DNA from: an uncultured Oscillospiraceae bacterium
GTDB lineage: Bacteria > Bacillota > Clostridia > Oscillospirales > Acutalibacteraceae
Direction of reading: 5' to 3'
DNA length: 64,000 nucleotides
Assembly: GCA_902492455.1 (NCBI GenBank)
Contig: CABULH010000010.1
Span: 1 to 64,000 of the forward strand
The position numbers and the translations under genes are program-made. Below are positions 7,482 to 15,999 of this stretch, in pieces. Each line of letters opens with the position of its first letter. The first letter of the stretch is position 1. Under the pieces are notes generated by a model that was not told the origin of the DNA, did not search any database, and saw only the letters and a program-made list of their open reading frames with translations.

Positions 7482-10055
7482 ATGAAACTGCTGGTTCTCG
7501 ACGGAAACAGCATCATCAACCGCGCGTTTTACGGCATTAAGCTGCTGTCCACCAAGGACGGTTTGTATACCAATGCCCTTTACGGATTTTTAAATATATA
7601 CCAAAAGCTGCTGGACATGACCGGCCCTGATCATGTGGCGGCGGCTTTCGATTTATCGGCGCCCACCTTCCGGCATGAAGCTTATGACGCCTATAAAGCG
7701 GGGCGGAAGGGCATGCCGGAGGAACTGCGGCAGCAGATGCCCATTCTCAAGGAGCTGCTGCCTCTGCTGGGCTGCGCCGTGGTGGAAAAGGAAGGATATG
7801 AGGCGGACGATATCCTGGGCACCCTTTCCCTGGCTGCAGCGCAGCAGGGCGGGGAATGCTTCATCGCCACCGGCGACCGGGATGCTTTGCAGCTGGTGGG
7901 GGATGGTGTGACCGTGCTGTTGGCCGCCACCAAAATGGGCCGGCCGGAAACCACCGTGTACGATGTGCCGGCCATCCGTGAGAAATATGGGTTGGATCCC
8001 GCTCAGCTCATCGATCTCAAGGCGCTGATGGGGGATACCAGCGACAACATCCCCGGGGTTCCGGGGGTGGGAGAAAAGACAGCCTTGGACCTGATGCACC
8101 GTTTCGGGAGCCTGGATGCTTTGTATGCCGATCTGGACGGGGCGGAGCTGCGGGACAGCCTGCGGCAGAAGCTGGCGGCGGGAAAGGACAGCGCCTATCT
8201 CAGCCGGACGCTGGGAACCATCTGCCGCACCGCTCCGGTGGATGTGAATCTGGAAATCTATCGGCTTCAGCCCTATCGCCGGGAAGAACTGGCCAAAATG
8301 CTGACAAAGCTGGAGTTTTTCAAGCTGTTGGATAAATGGGGACTCAATGCCTCTGCCGCTGAAGAGGAGGGGGAGCAGGCAGCGCCGCCGCCTCAGTCTT
8401 CCACGATTCTGGAGGGAGAAGCGGCCATGGCCGCCGTCGATCAGGCGGCAAAAGCGGGAAGGCTGGATTTACTGCCGGTCTTTGATGAAGGAAGCCTGAC
8501 AGGAATCTGGGCAGCTACCCCGGAGGGAACGGCCCATGTCACGGCGAAGGATGCCGGCTGGGATAGGATTCCGACGCTGCTGCGGCGGGTAAAGGTGCGC
8601 ACGCATGACAGCAAACCGCTGTTTGCGGCTCTTCTGCGGGAAGGGGATGGACCACAGATAGAATTGGATACCATGCTGGCGGGATATCTTCTCAATCCGC
8701 TGGCCTCCGGTTACGCGCTGACCCGGCTGGAGCAGGAATATGGTTTCCCGCCGGTGGGCGAGGAAGAGGCCGCCCAGACTGCCCGGCTGCCGGAACTGGC
8801 GGATAAATTGGCAAAGGAAGCCGCCCTTCACGGACAGTCAGATTTGCTGCGGGATGTGGAGCAGCCGCTGGCGGAGGTACTGGCGGCCATGGAAAATGAA
8901 GGCTTCGCTGTGGATAAAGCGGGTATTGCGGCTTTCGGTGCGGTGCTGCAGGAACGAATTGACGATATTCAGCGGCAGATCACCGAGGCGGTGGGATATG
9001 CCTTTAACCTCAACTCACCCAAACAGCTGGCCAAGGCGCTGTTTGAGGATTTAGGGCTGCCGGCGAAGAAGAAGACCAAATCCGGCTATTCCACCAATGC
9101 GGAGGTACTGGAAAGCCTGCGGGACGCCCATCCGGCGGTGGCAATGCTGCTGGATTACCGGATGCTGGCCAAGCTGAAATCCACCTATTGCGACGGGCTG
9201 CTGAAGGTGGTGGGAGCGGACGGCCGAATCCATTCCTCCTTCAACCAGGCGGAAACGCGTACCGGCCGTATTTCCTCCACCGAACCCAATCTGCAGAACA
9301 TTCCCGTCCGGCAGGAGCTGGGAAGAGAGCTGCGGCGGTTCTTTATCGCACGGAAGGGCTGGGTGCTCTGCGACGCGGACTATTCTCAGATCGAGCTGCG
9401 GGTGCTGGCTCATATGGCGGGGGATCCCACTATGATCCAGGCTTTTAACTCCGGGGAGGATATCCACCGTATCACCGCTTCTCAGGTGTTCGGCGTACCG
9501 GAAGAGCTGGTGACGCCCCTGATGCGCTCCCGGGCCAAGGCGGTGAATTTCGGTATTGTCTATGGCATCGGCGCGCATTCCCTTTCCCAGGATATCCAGG
9601 TTTCCTACGGAGAGGCTAAGCAGTATATCGACGGATACCTGGCCCATTACAGCGCGGTGGCGGGATTTATGGAGGATCGCATTCACCGGGCCAAGGAGAC
9701 CGGCTATGCGGAAACGCTTTTCGGCCGCCGCCGCCCCCTGCCGGAACTGAAGGCGTCCAACGGGGTGACTAGATCCTTTGGGGAACGGGTGGCCCGGAAT
9801 ATGCCCATTCAGGGCACCGCAGCGGACATCATCAAAATCGCCATGGTACGGGTTTACCGCCGTCTGCGGGAGGAGAAGCTGGAAGCGCGGCTGATCCTCC
9901 AGGTTCACGACGAATTGATTGTAGAAGCGCCCGAGCGGGAGGCCGAGCAGGTGGCTGTTCTGCTGAAAGAGGAAATGGAGGCCGCCGCGCAGCTGACGGT
10001 GAGGCTGGAGGCGGAAGTACATGTTGGGCCGACATGGTATGATGCCAAAGGGTGA
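7482..10055 (+). CDS. polA: DNA polymerase I
   Basis: At 857 residues this is a full-length bacterial DNA polymerase I, which removes RNA primers and fills repair gaps. Residues 1-290 are the 5'-3' nuclease domain (VLDGNSIINRAFYG at the start, GVGEKTALDL helix-hairpin-helix). The middle part (about 300-470) keeps the 3'-5' exonuclease fold but lacks the metal-binding DxE: the corresponding place reads FDEGSLTG, so proofreading is probably absent as in Bacillus Pol I. The polymerase domain has motif A DYSQIELRVLAHMAGD (near 633), motif B RSRAKAVNFGIVYG (near 683) and motif C QVHDELIVEAPE (near 808). GGGGGAGG precedes the ATG. It is transcribed alone, from its own promoter. Confidence 0.97.
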   Translation: MKLLVLDGNSIINRAFYGIKLLSTKDGLYTNALYGFLNIYQKLLDMTGPDHVAAAFDLSAPTFRHEAYDAYKAGRKGMPEELRQQMPILKELLPLLGCAVVEKEGYEADDILGTLSLAAAQQGGECFIATGDRDALQLVGDGVTVLLAATKMGRPETTVYDVPAIREKYGLDPAQLIDLKALMGDTSDNIPGVPGVGEKTALDLMHRFGSLDALYADLDGAELRDSLRQKLAAGKDSAYLSRTLGTICRTAPVDVNLEIYRLQPYRREELAKMLTKLEFFKLLDKWGLNASAAEEEGEQAAPPPQSSTILEGEAAMAAVDQAAKAGRLDLLPVFDEGSLTGIWAATPEGTAHVTAKDAGWDRIPTLLRRVKVRTHDSKPLFAALLREGDGPQIELDTMLAGYLLNPLASGYALTRLEQEYGFPPVGEEEAAQTARLPELADKLAKEAALHGQSDLLRDVEQPLAEVLAAMENEGFAVDKAGIAAFGAVLQERIDDIQRQITEAVGYAFNLNSPKQLAKALFEDLGLPAKKKTKSGYSTNAEVLESLRDAHPAVAMLLDYRMLAKLKSTYCDGLLKVVGADGRIHSSFNQAETRTGRISSTEPNLQNIPVRQELGRELRRFFIARKGWVLCDADYSQIELRVLAHMAGDPTMIQAFNSGEDIHRITASQVFGVPEELVTPLMRSRAKAVNFGIVYGIGAHSLSQDIQVSYGEAKQYIDGYLAHYSAVAGFMEDRIHRAKETGYAETLFGRRRPLPELKASNGVTRSFGERVARNMPIQGTAADIIKIAMVRVYRRLREEKLEARLILQVHDELIVEAPEREAEQVAVLLKEEMEAAAQLTVRLEAEVHVGPTWYDAKG

Positions 10056-10324
10056 TTTCTCCCCCTTCGCAGCTGTGGCCTGCACATCCTCAAAATGCGA
10101 AAACTCTTTGCAGATCGTTTCCCGGACAGAGACGTTGCTGTTAGGCAAACGGCGACGTGCTCCAAGGCGGCTAATTTTTGGTTATTCCGAGAGGCCGCTG
10201 TAACAGGGTTCTGCAAGTTGGGGGCGATTACGCTTCAAATGTCGCAGGAATGACGGTTCGGTTTCCGATATGAGGCGTTTTTTTTAGCGGATGTGAAGAA
10301 ATTTGAAAAATTGCGTGAAAGCCG
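10056..10324. other. Intergenic region after polA
   Basis: No gene or RNA is recognisable here. A T-run follows GAGGCG at about 10270-10286. No strong terminator for polA is evident. Confidence 0.5.
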
Positions 10325-10353
10325 TTGACAAACAGGCTGCAGATTTCTATAAT
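10325..10353 (+). promoter_or_regulatory. Full-consensus promoter of gdhA
   Basis: TTGACA (10325-10330), a 17-base spacer and TATAAT (10348-10353) are an exact match to the vegetative promoter consensus. Transcription should start near 10360, about 120 bases before the gdhA start codon. Confidence 0.88.
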
Positions 10354-10369
10354 GGAATATGCAAGCAAA

Positions 10370-10403
10370 GGCGCTGCAGGAGAGTCCTGCTGCGCCCTTT
10401 TTT
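10370..10403 (+). terminator. Leader terminator/attenuator upstream of gdhA
   Basis: The arms 10370-10381 and 10385-10396 pair over 12 bp with a single mismatch and a 3-nt loop, followed by CTTTTTT. It lies only about 10 bases after the expected transcription start and well before the coding region. A consensus promoter firing straight into a terminator suggests transcription attenuation or a post-initiation control. The antiterminating signal is not apparent. Confidence 0.72.
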
Positions 10404-10480
10404 GAATCTGTCCGCGGTGCGGACAGAGGGCTGCCGGACTGGCCTGGCGGCTGAATTAAACCTGTAAAGGAGAAGAGCAT

Positions 10481-11812
10481 ATGTCGTACATTGACGAGGT
10501 ACTCAGCAAAGTCGAACAGAAGAACGCTTCCCAGCCGGAATTTCTTCAGGCTGTCCGGGAGGTGCTGGAATCCCTGCGCCCGGTGATCGAGGCTAATGAG
10601 GCGGCTTATCGCCGGGACGGCGTGCTGGAGATGATCACGGAGCCGGATCGGCAGATCATGTTCAAGGTTCCGTGGGTGGATGATCAGGGCAATGTGCAGG
10701 TCAACACCGGCTATCGGGTGCAGTTCAACAACTCCATCGGACCTTACAAGGGCGGTCTGCGTCTGCATCCCTCCGTCAATATCGGCATTATCAAATTCCT
10801 GGGCTTTGAGCAGGTGTTTAAAAATTCCCTGACCGGCCTGCCTATCGGCGGCGGCAAGGGCGGTTCTGATTTTGATCCCAAGGGAAAATCAGACCGGGAG
10901 GTTATGGCTTTCTGCAAAAGCTTCATGACCGAGCTGTATCGCTACATTGGCGCGGATGTGGATGTGCCGGCCGGTGATATCGGCGTGGGCGCCCGAGAAA
11001 TCGGCTATCTGTTCGGGCAGTATAAGCGTCTGACCCACAGCTATGAGGGCGTACTCACCGGCAAGGGTCTGACCTACGGCGGCTCTCTCGCCCGGAAGGA
11101 AGCCACCGGTTATGGTCTGCTGTATTTCACCAATGCCATGCTGAAGCGCAACGGGCATGATCTGAAGGGGAAAACCGTTGTGGTTTCCGGTGCGGGCAAT
11201 GTGGCCATCTACGCTACCGAAAAGGCTACCCAGCTGGGCGCCAAGGTGGTAACCCTCAGCGATTCCACCGGCTGGATTTACGATGCCGAGGGCATCGATC
11301 TGGAAGCGGTGAAGGAAATCAAAGAGGTCAACCGCCAGCGGTTGAGCGAATATGTCAAGTACCGCCCCAATGCCCAGTATCACGAGGGCAAGGGCGTCTG
11401 GTCGGTAAAATGCGATGTGGCGCTGCCCTGCGCTACTCAGAACGAGCTGCATCTGGAAGACGCCAAGATGCTGGTGAGCAATGGCTGCATCGCCGTGGCG
11501 GAGGGCGCCAATATGCCCACCACCATGGACGCCACCGCTTATCTCCAGGAGCAGGGCGTGTTGTTTGCCCCAGGCAAGGCCTCCAATGCCGGCGGCGTGG
11601 CTACCTCCGCTTTGGAGATGAGCCAGAACAGCGAGCGGCTGAGCTGGACCTTTGAGGAAGTGGACAGCCGTCTGAAAGGCATTATGGAAGCCATCTTCCA
11701 GAAGGCGGATGAAGCCGCGGCCAAGTACGGCATGGAAGGCAATTATGTGGCCGGCGCCAATATCGCGGGTTTTGAAAAAGTCGTGGACGCCATGCGCGCT
11801 CAGGGTTGCTGA
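10481..11812 (+). CDS. gdhA: NADP-type glutamate dehydrogenase
   Basis: The 443-residue enzyme makes glutamate from 2-oxoglutarate and ammonium, linking carbon and nitrogen metabolism. It matches the hexameric bacterial GdhA family throughout: GYRVQFNNSIGPYKGGLR (substrate pocket), the lysine-rich PIGGGKGGSDFDPKGKSD near 124, the catalytic region DVDVPAGDIGVGAREIGY, and the Rossmann motif VVSGAGNVAIYA near 235. The ATG follows AAAGGAG. A consensus promoter and a leader hairpin precede it, and a perfect 20-bp terminator follows, so it is a single-gene unit under probable leader control. Confidence 0.97.
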   Translation: MSYIDEVLSKVEQKNASQPEFLQAVREVLESLRPVIEANEAAYRRDGVLEMITEPDRQIMFKVPWVDDQGNVQVNTGYRVQFNNSIGPYKGGLRLHPSVNIGIIKFLGFEQVFKNSLTGLPIGGGKGGSDFDPKGKSDREVMAFCKSFMTELYRYIGADVDVPAGDIGVGAREIGYLFGQYKRLTHSYEGVLTGKGLTYGGSLARKEATGYGLLYFTNAMLKRNGHDLKGKTVVVSGAGNVAIYATEKATQLGAKVVTLSDSTGWIYDAEGIDLEAVKEIKEVNRQRLSEYVKYRPNAQYHEGKGVWSVKCDVALPCATQNELHLEDAKMLVSNGCIAVAEGANMPTTMDATAYLQEQGVLFAPGKASNAGGVATSALEMSQNSERLSWTFEEVDSRLKGIMEAIFQKADEAAAKYGMEGNYVAGANIAGFEKVVDAMRAQGC

Positions 11813-11842
11813 TTGTTGATTCCATTACAACAGTGCCAGTGC

Positions 11843-11886
11843 AAAAGAGCTGTAAAATGCGGTTTACCGCATTTTACAGCTCTTTT
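11843..11886 (+). terminator. gdhA terminator
   Basis: The arms 11843-11862 and 11867-11886 form a perfect 20-bp stem with loop TTTA. The A-rich left and T-rich right ends give a U-tract on both strands. Confidence 0.9.
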
Positions 11887-11951
11887 CAGCGTAAATTCTC
11901 CATATTAAGGATACACTAGTCAGGAATAAGTTGGGGAATTGCCCGATCCTC

Positions 11952-11980
11952 TTGTCGAATCCTCTCGATTTTGATATACT
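11952..11980 (+). promoter_or_regulatory. Promoter of the cls-folE unit
   Basis: TTGTCG (11952-11957), 17 bases, TATACT (11975-11980). It lies 41 bases before the chosen cls start. Confidence 0.65.
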
Positions 11981-12021
11981 GTATGACGGAATGCGAAAAC
12001 ATGCGGCGGAGGGGTGACAAG

Positions 12022-13557
12022 ATGAAAAAAATCCTTAAAATGCTCTTCAATCGAGTGGTCCTGGTGGCTATTGCCATTTTGGTTCAAATTCTGCTTTTGA
12101 TCCTCATGATGGTGAAGTTCCAGGAATATTTTGTCTATTTTTACGCCCTCTGCGTGGTGCTGAGTATGGCCGTGGTGCTGATTATTGTCAACGGCAAAAG
12201 CAATCCCGGATACAAAATTGCCTGGCTGATTCCCGTCCTGCTGGTACCGGTTTTCGGCGGTTTGTTTTATGTGATCTTCGGCGGCAACCGGCTGCGCAAG
12301 CCGGTGAAGCGAAAGATGAGCAAGGTGGAAGAAAAGATGCGGCTTTCCCTGCCGCCCCAGGAAGAACTGCTGGGGGAAATCGCCGCCGACAGTATCGATG
12401 CGGCCAATCAGGCCCGGTATATTCAGACCTATGCCTACTGTCCGGTTTACACCAATACCTATACCGATTACCTGCCATTGGGAGAAATCAAGTTTGAGCG
12501 GATGAAGGAGGAACTGCGCAAGGCGGAACACTACATCTTCCTGGAATATTTCATCATTCAGGAAGGCCGGATGTGGGACGAAATCCTGGAAATCCTAACC
12601 GATAAGGTGAAACAGGGGGTAGAGGTCCGGCTGATGTACGACGATATGGGCTGCATCATGACTCTGCCGCACCATTATGAGCGAAAGATGGAAGCTCTGG
12701 GCATTGCCTGCAGTGTCTTTAATCCTTTTATTCCCATCCTTTCCTCCCGGCTCAATAACCGGGATCACCGGAAAATCTGCGTAATCGACGGGCACACCGG
12801 CTTCACCGGCGGCATCAATCTGGCGGATGAGTATATCAACGCCTATGAAAAACACGGTCACTGGAAGGATTCCTCCATTATCTTGAAAGGGGACGCGGTG
12901 TGGAACCTGACGGTGATGTTCCTCGCCATGTGGGACGATATCCGGGGGATCAAAGAGGACTATGAAAAATTCAAGCCCCGGGTGTACCAATCGGTGCCGG
13001 AATCCAGGGACGGTTATGTACAGCCCTATTCCGATAACCCTCTGGATGATGAGATCGTGGGTGAAACGGTATACTTTAATCTCATCAACAAGGCAAAGCG
13101 GTACGTCTATATCACCACCCCCTACCTGATTATTGACAATGAGATGGTCACCGCCCTTTCTGTGGCCGCTAAAAGCGGGGTGGACGTACGGATTATCACC
13201 CCTCATATACCCGATAAATGGTATGTCCATGCGGTCACCCGGGCCTATTATGAAGGGCTGCTGGAAAACGGGGTAAAAATCTATGAGTATACCCCTGGTT
13301 TTATTCATGCCAAAACCTTTGCGGTGGATGACGAATACGGGACGGTGGGTACCATCAATTTGGATTACCGCAGTCTGTATCTGCATTTCGAATGCGGCGT
13401 CTGGCTTTATCGCACCCGCAGCGTGCTGCAGATCAAGGAGGATTTTCTCGCCATGCTGCCCATTTGCCAGGAGATTACCCTGGAGGAATGCCGCAATGTA
13501 AAATGGTATCGCAAGCTGGTCAGGGCCTGCCTGCGGATTTTCGCGCCCCTGATGTGA
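12022..13557 (+). CDS. cls: Cardiolipin synthase (phospholipase D family)
   Basis: The 511-residue membrane enzyme joins two phosphatidylglycerols into cardiolipin. Two N-terminal membrane helices (about 10-65, with a third hydrophobic stretch near 70-90) are followed by two HKD motifs: HRKICVIDGHTGFTGGIN near 250 and HAKTFAVDDEYGTVGTIN near 430. The order and length match bacterial ClsA. The ATG at 12022 is preferred to 11971 because GGAGGGGTGA sits just upstream and because 11971 falls in the promoter. folE starts 26 bases after its stop. Confidence 0.95.
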   Translation: MKKILKMLFNRVVLVAIAILVQILLLILMMVKFQEYFVYFYALCVVLSMAVVLIIVNGKSNPGYKIAWLIPVLLVPVFGGLFYVIFGGNRLRKPVKRKMSKVEEKMRLSLPPQEELLGEIAADSIDAANQARYIQTYAYCPVYTNTYTDYLPLGEIKFERMKEELRKAEHYIFLEYFIIQEGRMWDEILEILTDKVKQGVEVRLMYDDMGCIMTLPHHYERKMEALGIACSVFNPFIPILSSRLNNRDHRKICVIDGHTGFTGGINLADEYINAYEKHGHWKDSSIILKGDAVWNLTVMFLAMWDDIRGIKEDYEKFKPRVYQSVPESRDGYVQPYSDNPLDDEIVGETVYFNLINKAKRYVYITTPYLIIDNEMVTALSVAAKSGVDVRIITPHIPDKWYVHAVTRAYYEGLLENGVKIYEYTPGFIHAKTFAVDDEYGTVGTINLDYRSLYLHFECGVWLYRTRSVLQIKEDFLAMLPICQEITLEECRNVKWYRKLVRACLRIFAPLM

Positions 13558-13583
13558 TATAAATTGGAAAGAAGGCAATCGGA

Positions 13584-14150
13584 TTGGATAAACCGAGAAT
13601 AGAAGCCGCTGTGCGGGAATTGCTCCTGGCGATAGGCGAGGATCCCGACCGGGAGGGATTGCAGGAGACTCCCCGGCGGGTGGCGGAGATGTATGGTGAA
13701 ATTTTTTCCGGATTGGAAGAGGATCCCAAATCCCACCTGAAAATATTTACCGAAACCCAGCATGACGAAATGGTTACCGTGCGGGATATCCCCTTGTATT
13801 CCATGTGTGAGCATCATCTGCTGCCTTTTATCGGGGTGGCGCATATCGCCTATATCCCCCGGGAGGGACGGGTGATCGGCCTGTCCAAGCTGGCGCGGAT
13901 CGTCAACGCCTTTTCCCGTCGGCCCCAGCTGCAGGAGCGGCTGACCGCCCAGCTGGCGGATTTTCTGGAGGAGGAGCTGCAGCCTCAGGGCGTGGCGGTG
14001 ATCATTGAAGCGGAGCACCTTTGCATGACCATGCGGGGGGTGCGGGCCGCAGGCGCCAAAACCCAGACTTCGGCTTTGCGGGGAAGGATGAAAGCCGATC
14101 CCCGCAGCCGGACAGAGGCGCTGGATCTGCTGATGGGGCGCGCCAGATAA
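13584..14150 (+). CDS. folE: GTP cyclohydrolase I
   Basis: The 188-residue enzyme converts GTP to dihydroneopterin triphosphate, the first step of tetrahydrofolate synthesis. The conserved core is intact: SMCEHHLLPFIGVAHIAYIP (zinc Cys and catalytic His), GLSKLARIVNAFSRRPQLQERLT, and HLCMTMRGV with the second zinc Cys. The TTG start is supported by AAAGAAGG 8 bases upstream. It follows cls closely and is probably co-transcribed, although the two functions are unrelated. No other folate gene is adjacent. Confidence 0.97.
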   Translation: MDKPRIEAAVRELLLAIGEDPDREGLQETPRRVAEMYGEIFSGLEEDPKSHLKIFTETQHDEMVTVRDIPLYSMCEHHLLPFIGVAHIAYIPREGRVIGLSKLARIVNAFSRRPQLQERLTAQLADFLEEELQPQGVAVIIEAEHLCMTMRGVRAAGAKTQTSALRGRMKADPRSRTEALDLLMGRAR

Positions 14151-14155
14151 TCCTA

Positions 14156-14207
14156 TACACAAAACTGCCTGCCGGTTATCCCATAGCCGGCGGGCAGTCT
14201 TTGTGTA
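14156..14207 (+). terminator. folE terminator
   Basis: A long imperfect stem pairs 14156-14175 with 14186-14207 (core CTGCCTGCCGG / GCCGGCGGGCAG) around a 10-nt loop. The ends ACACAAAA/TTTGTGT could serve both strands. Confidence 0.7.
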
Positions 14208-14241
14208 TGTAAACCGGCGGCTATCCGTTTCAAAAAAGCGG

Positions 14242-14886
14242 TTACAGCCGGGAACGCCGATGAGCAGGCTCCTTCCAATGCCGGGAAGAGGGCTTTGGCG
14301 CGCCTTCGCGGATGCCCTCACCGGTGAACACGCAGCGAAAGGTGCGCCAAAAAATCCAGGCGTCCAGTGCTGGGCTCATACGGCGGGCATAGAAGGCGTC
14401 ATAGCCGGCTTTGGCCCGGATCGATACTTCATCTCTTCCCCGTACCTGCGCCAGGCCGGTGATGCCCGGCCGAACACTGTCCGCACCCTTATCCCGGCGC
14501 AGGCTTAACAGCTGCCGCTCCGCCAGAACCACCGGGCGGGGACCGATAAAACTCATGTCTCCTTTTAAGATGTTAAACAGCTGAGGCAGTTCGTCCAAAC
14601 TGGTGCGACGCAGAAAGCGTCCCACCGGCGTGATAAATCGTTCGGGATCCGATAAGGCGCCCGTCGGCGTTTCCGTCGGTGTTTGAAGATACATGGTGCG
14701 AAATTTGAATATAATAAAAGGACGGCCATTTCGGCCCATTCGGCTTTGGGGAAAAAGCACATTTCCCTCCGAATCCACGGCAATCGCCAGCATAATCAGC
14801 AGAAAAAGAGGAGATAATACCATCATCAGCGCAAGGGCGCCAAGAATATCGAGACCTCTTTTTACCGGCTTATACCAATTTTTCAT
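14242..14886 (-). CDS. Bacterial sugar transferase (phosphoglycosyl transferase) A
   Basis: The 214-residue protein is a small monotopic phosphoglycosyl transferase that loads a sugar phosphate onto undecaprenyl phosphate to start polysaccharide or glycan synthesis. A reentrant hydrophobic helix (residues 12-35) precedes the family motifs: SRMGRNGRPFIIFKFRTM, the catalytic Asp-Glu in RRTSLDELPQLFNILKGDMS, FIGPRPVV, and the C-terminal RPGITGLAQVRGRD. TATAAGGAGG precedes the ATG. It faces a homologous gene on the other strand across about 310 bases. No glycosyltransferases, flippase or polymerase surround it, so the product is unknown. Confidence 0.9.
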   Translation of the reverse strand: MKNWYKPVKRGLDILGALALMMVLSPLFLLIMLAIAVDSEGNVLFPQSRMGRNGRPFIIFKFRTMYLQTPTETPTGALSDPERFITPVGRFLRRTSLDELPQLFNILKGDMSFIGPRPVVLAERQLLSLRRDKGADSVRPGITGLAQVRGRDEVSIRAKAGYDAFYARRMSPALDAWIFWRTFRCVFTGEGIREGAPKPSSRHWKEPAHRRSRL

Positions 14887-15067
14887 GAAATCGTCCTCCT
14901 TATAGCCATCCTGGATTAGTATTCCCGCGCTTAATCCTGTCTACAGCGCCTATTCTTGGATTTTCACTTCTGTATATGAACACGGCGGATAGGCTGTCAA
15001 GCGGCAGAAATCAAGCCTTCGCCGGATTTGTGAACACACGATTTCAAGCAGATTACAAAAATGAAAC

Positions 15068-15096
15068 TTGATTTTTGTCAAATAGGATAGTATAAT
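15068..15096 (+). promoter_or_regulatory. Promoter of sugar transferase B
   Basis: TTGATT (15068-15073), 17 bases, TATAAT (15091-15096). It gives a leader of about 95 bases in the otherwise empty gap between the two divergent sugar transferase genes. Confidence 0.78.
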
Positions 15097-15198
15097 GCAG
15101 TTCAGTACCAAAGACACCCGTCTGTAGACAAATCTTTTGTGGGAAAGAATTTGCTGATGATGAAGCGTGTTTTGACAACAAAGGGAGGCGATACCGCC

Positions 15199-15870
15199 AT
15201 GGAAAAAGTTTTGCCCATGAGCCATTATTATCGCGCCTTTCAGAAACAAAAACGGGGTTATGCTACAGTCAAGCGTTCTTTTGATATAGTGTTCTCCATT
15301 CTTCTTCTTGTTGCGTTGTCCCCCTTGTTTTTGATTCTGATGGCCATAGCCGCGCTGGATACCAAGAGTTCTCCGGTTTTTGTTCAGGAGCGGATGGGTC
15401 GGTTCAACCGCCCGTTTAAAATGCTGAAAATCCGTACGATGAGTGCGGATGCACCGGCCAACGTAGCCACCCACAAGCTGGAAGGCGCGGAAGGCTATAT
15501 ATCCCGCACGGGCCGGATTATGCGCAAGCTGAGCCTGGATGAACTGCCTCAGCTGATCAATATCCTGAAGGGTGATATGAGCTTTGTCGGTCCTCGGCCG
15601 GTGGTGCTCAGCGAAACCGATCTTCTGGAGCTGCGTACAAAAAACCGTTCCTGTCTGGTGCGTCCCGGTCTCACCGGCTGGGCCCAGGTCAACGGCCGCG
15701 ATAACGTCACCATTTCCGAGAAGGCGCGGCTGGACGCGGAGTATGTGCAGCGGCTTTCCTTTAAATTGGATGTGCAGGTGCTTGTGAAAACTGTCACCTG
15801 TGTTTTGGAGTCCAAGGATGTCCATGAGGGCGCTAACCCTTCTATCGCGGCGGAGGAAAAATCCGCCTGA
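15199..15870 (+). CDS. Bacterial sugar transferase (phosphoglycosyl transferase) B
   Basis: The 223-residue product is a paralogue of the divergent neighbour. It has the same membrane-inserting helix (about 30-50), ERMGRFNRPFKMLKIRTM, the catalytic RKLSLDELPQLINILKGDMS, FVGPRPVV and RPGLTGWAQVNGRD. It differs in a longer N-terminus and an acidic tail. The ATG at 15199 is chosen for the GGAGG 10 bases upstream; a GTG at 15139 is possible. Two initiating transferases back to back, without the rest of a capsule cluster, suggest two lipid-linked sugars made for machinery encoded elsewhere. Confidence 0.9.
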   Translation: MEKVLPMSHYYRAFQKQKRGYATVKRSFDIVFSILLLVALSPLFLILMAIAALDTKSSPVFVQERMGRFNRPFKMLKIRTMSADAPANVATHKLEGAEGYISRTGRIMRKLSLDELPQLINILKGDMSFVGPRPVVLSETDLLELRTKNRSCLVRPGLTGWAQVNGRDNVTISEKARLDAEYVQRLSFKLDVQVLVKTVTCVLESKDVHEGANPSIAAEEKSA

Positions 15871-15903
15871 CGGGTCAATTAAATAATATCAGCAGCAAAT
15901 CAA

Positions 15904-15936
15904 GCATCCACGCCGGGGCGTGGATGCCTTTTGTTG
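15904..15936 (+). terminator. Terminator of sugar transferase B
   Basis: GCATCCACGCC (15904-15914) pairs with GGCGTGGATGC (15917-15927), followed by CTTTTGTTG. Confidence 0.8.
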
Positions 15937-15999
15937 TGAAAGCAGCCTGAGACAACAAGAATGAATAAACGGGAAGATGGAAAGGACTGGAGAAAAAGT

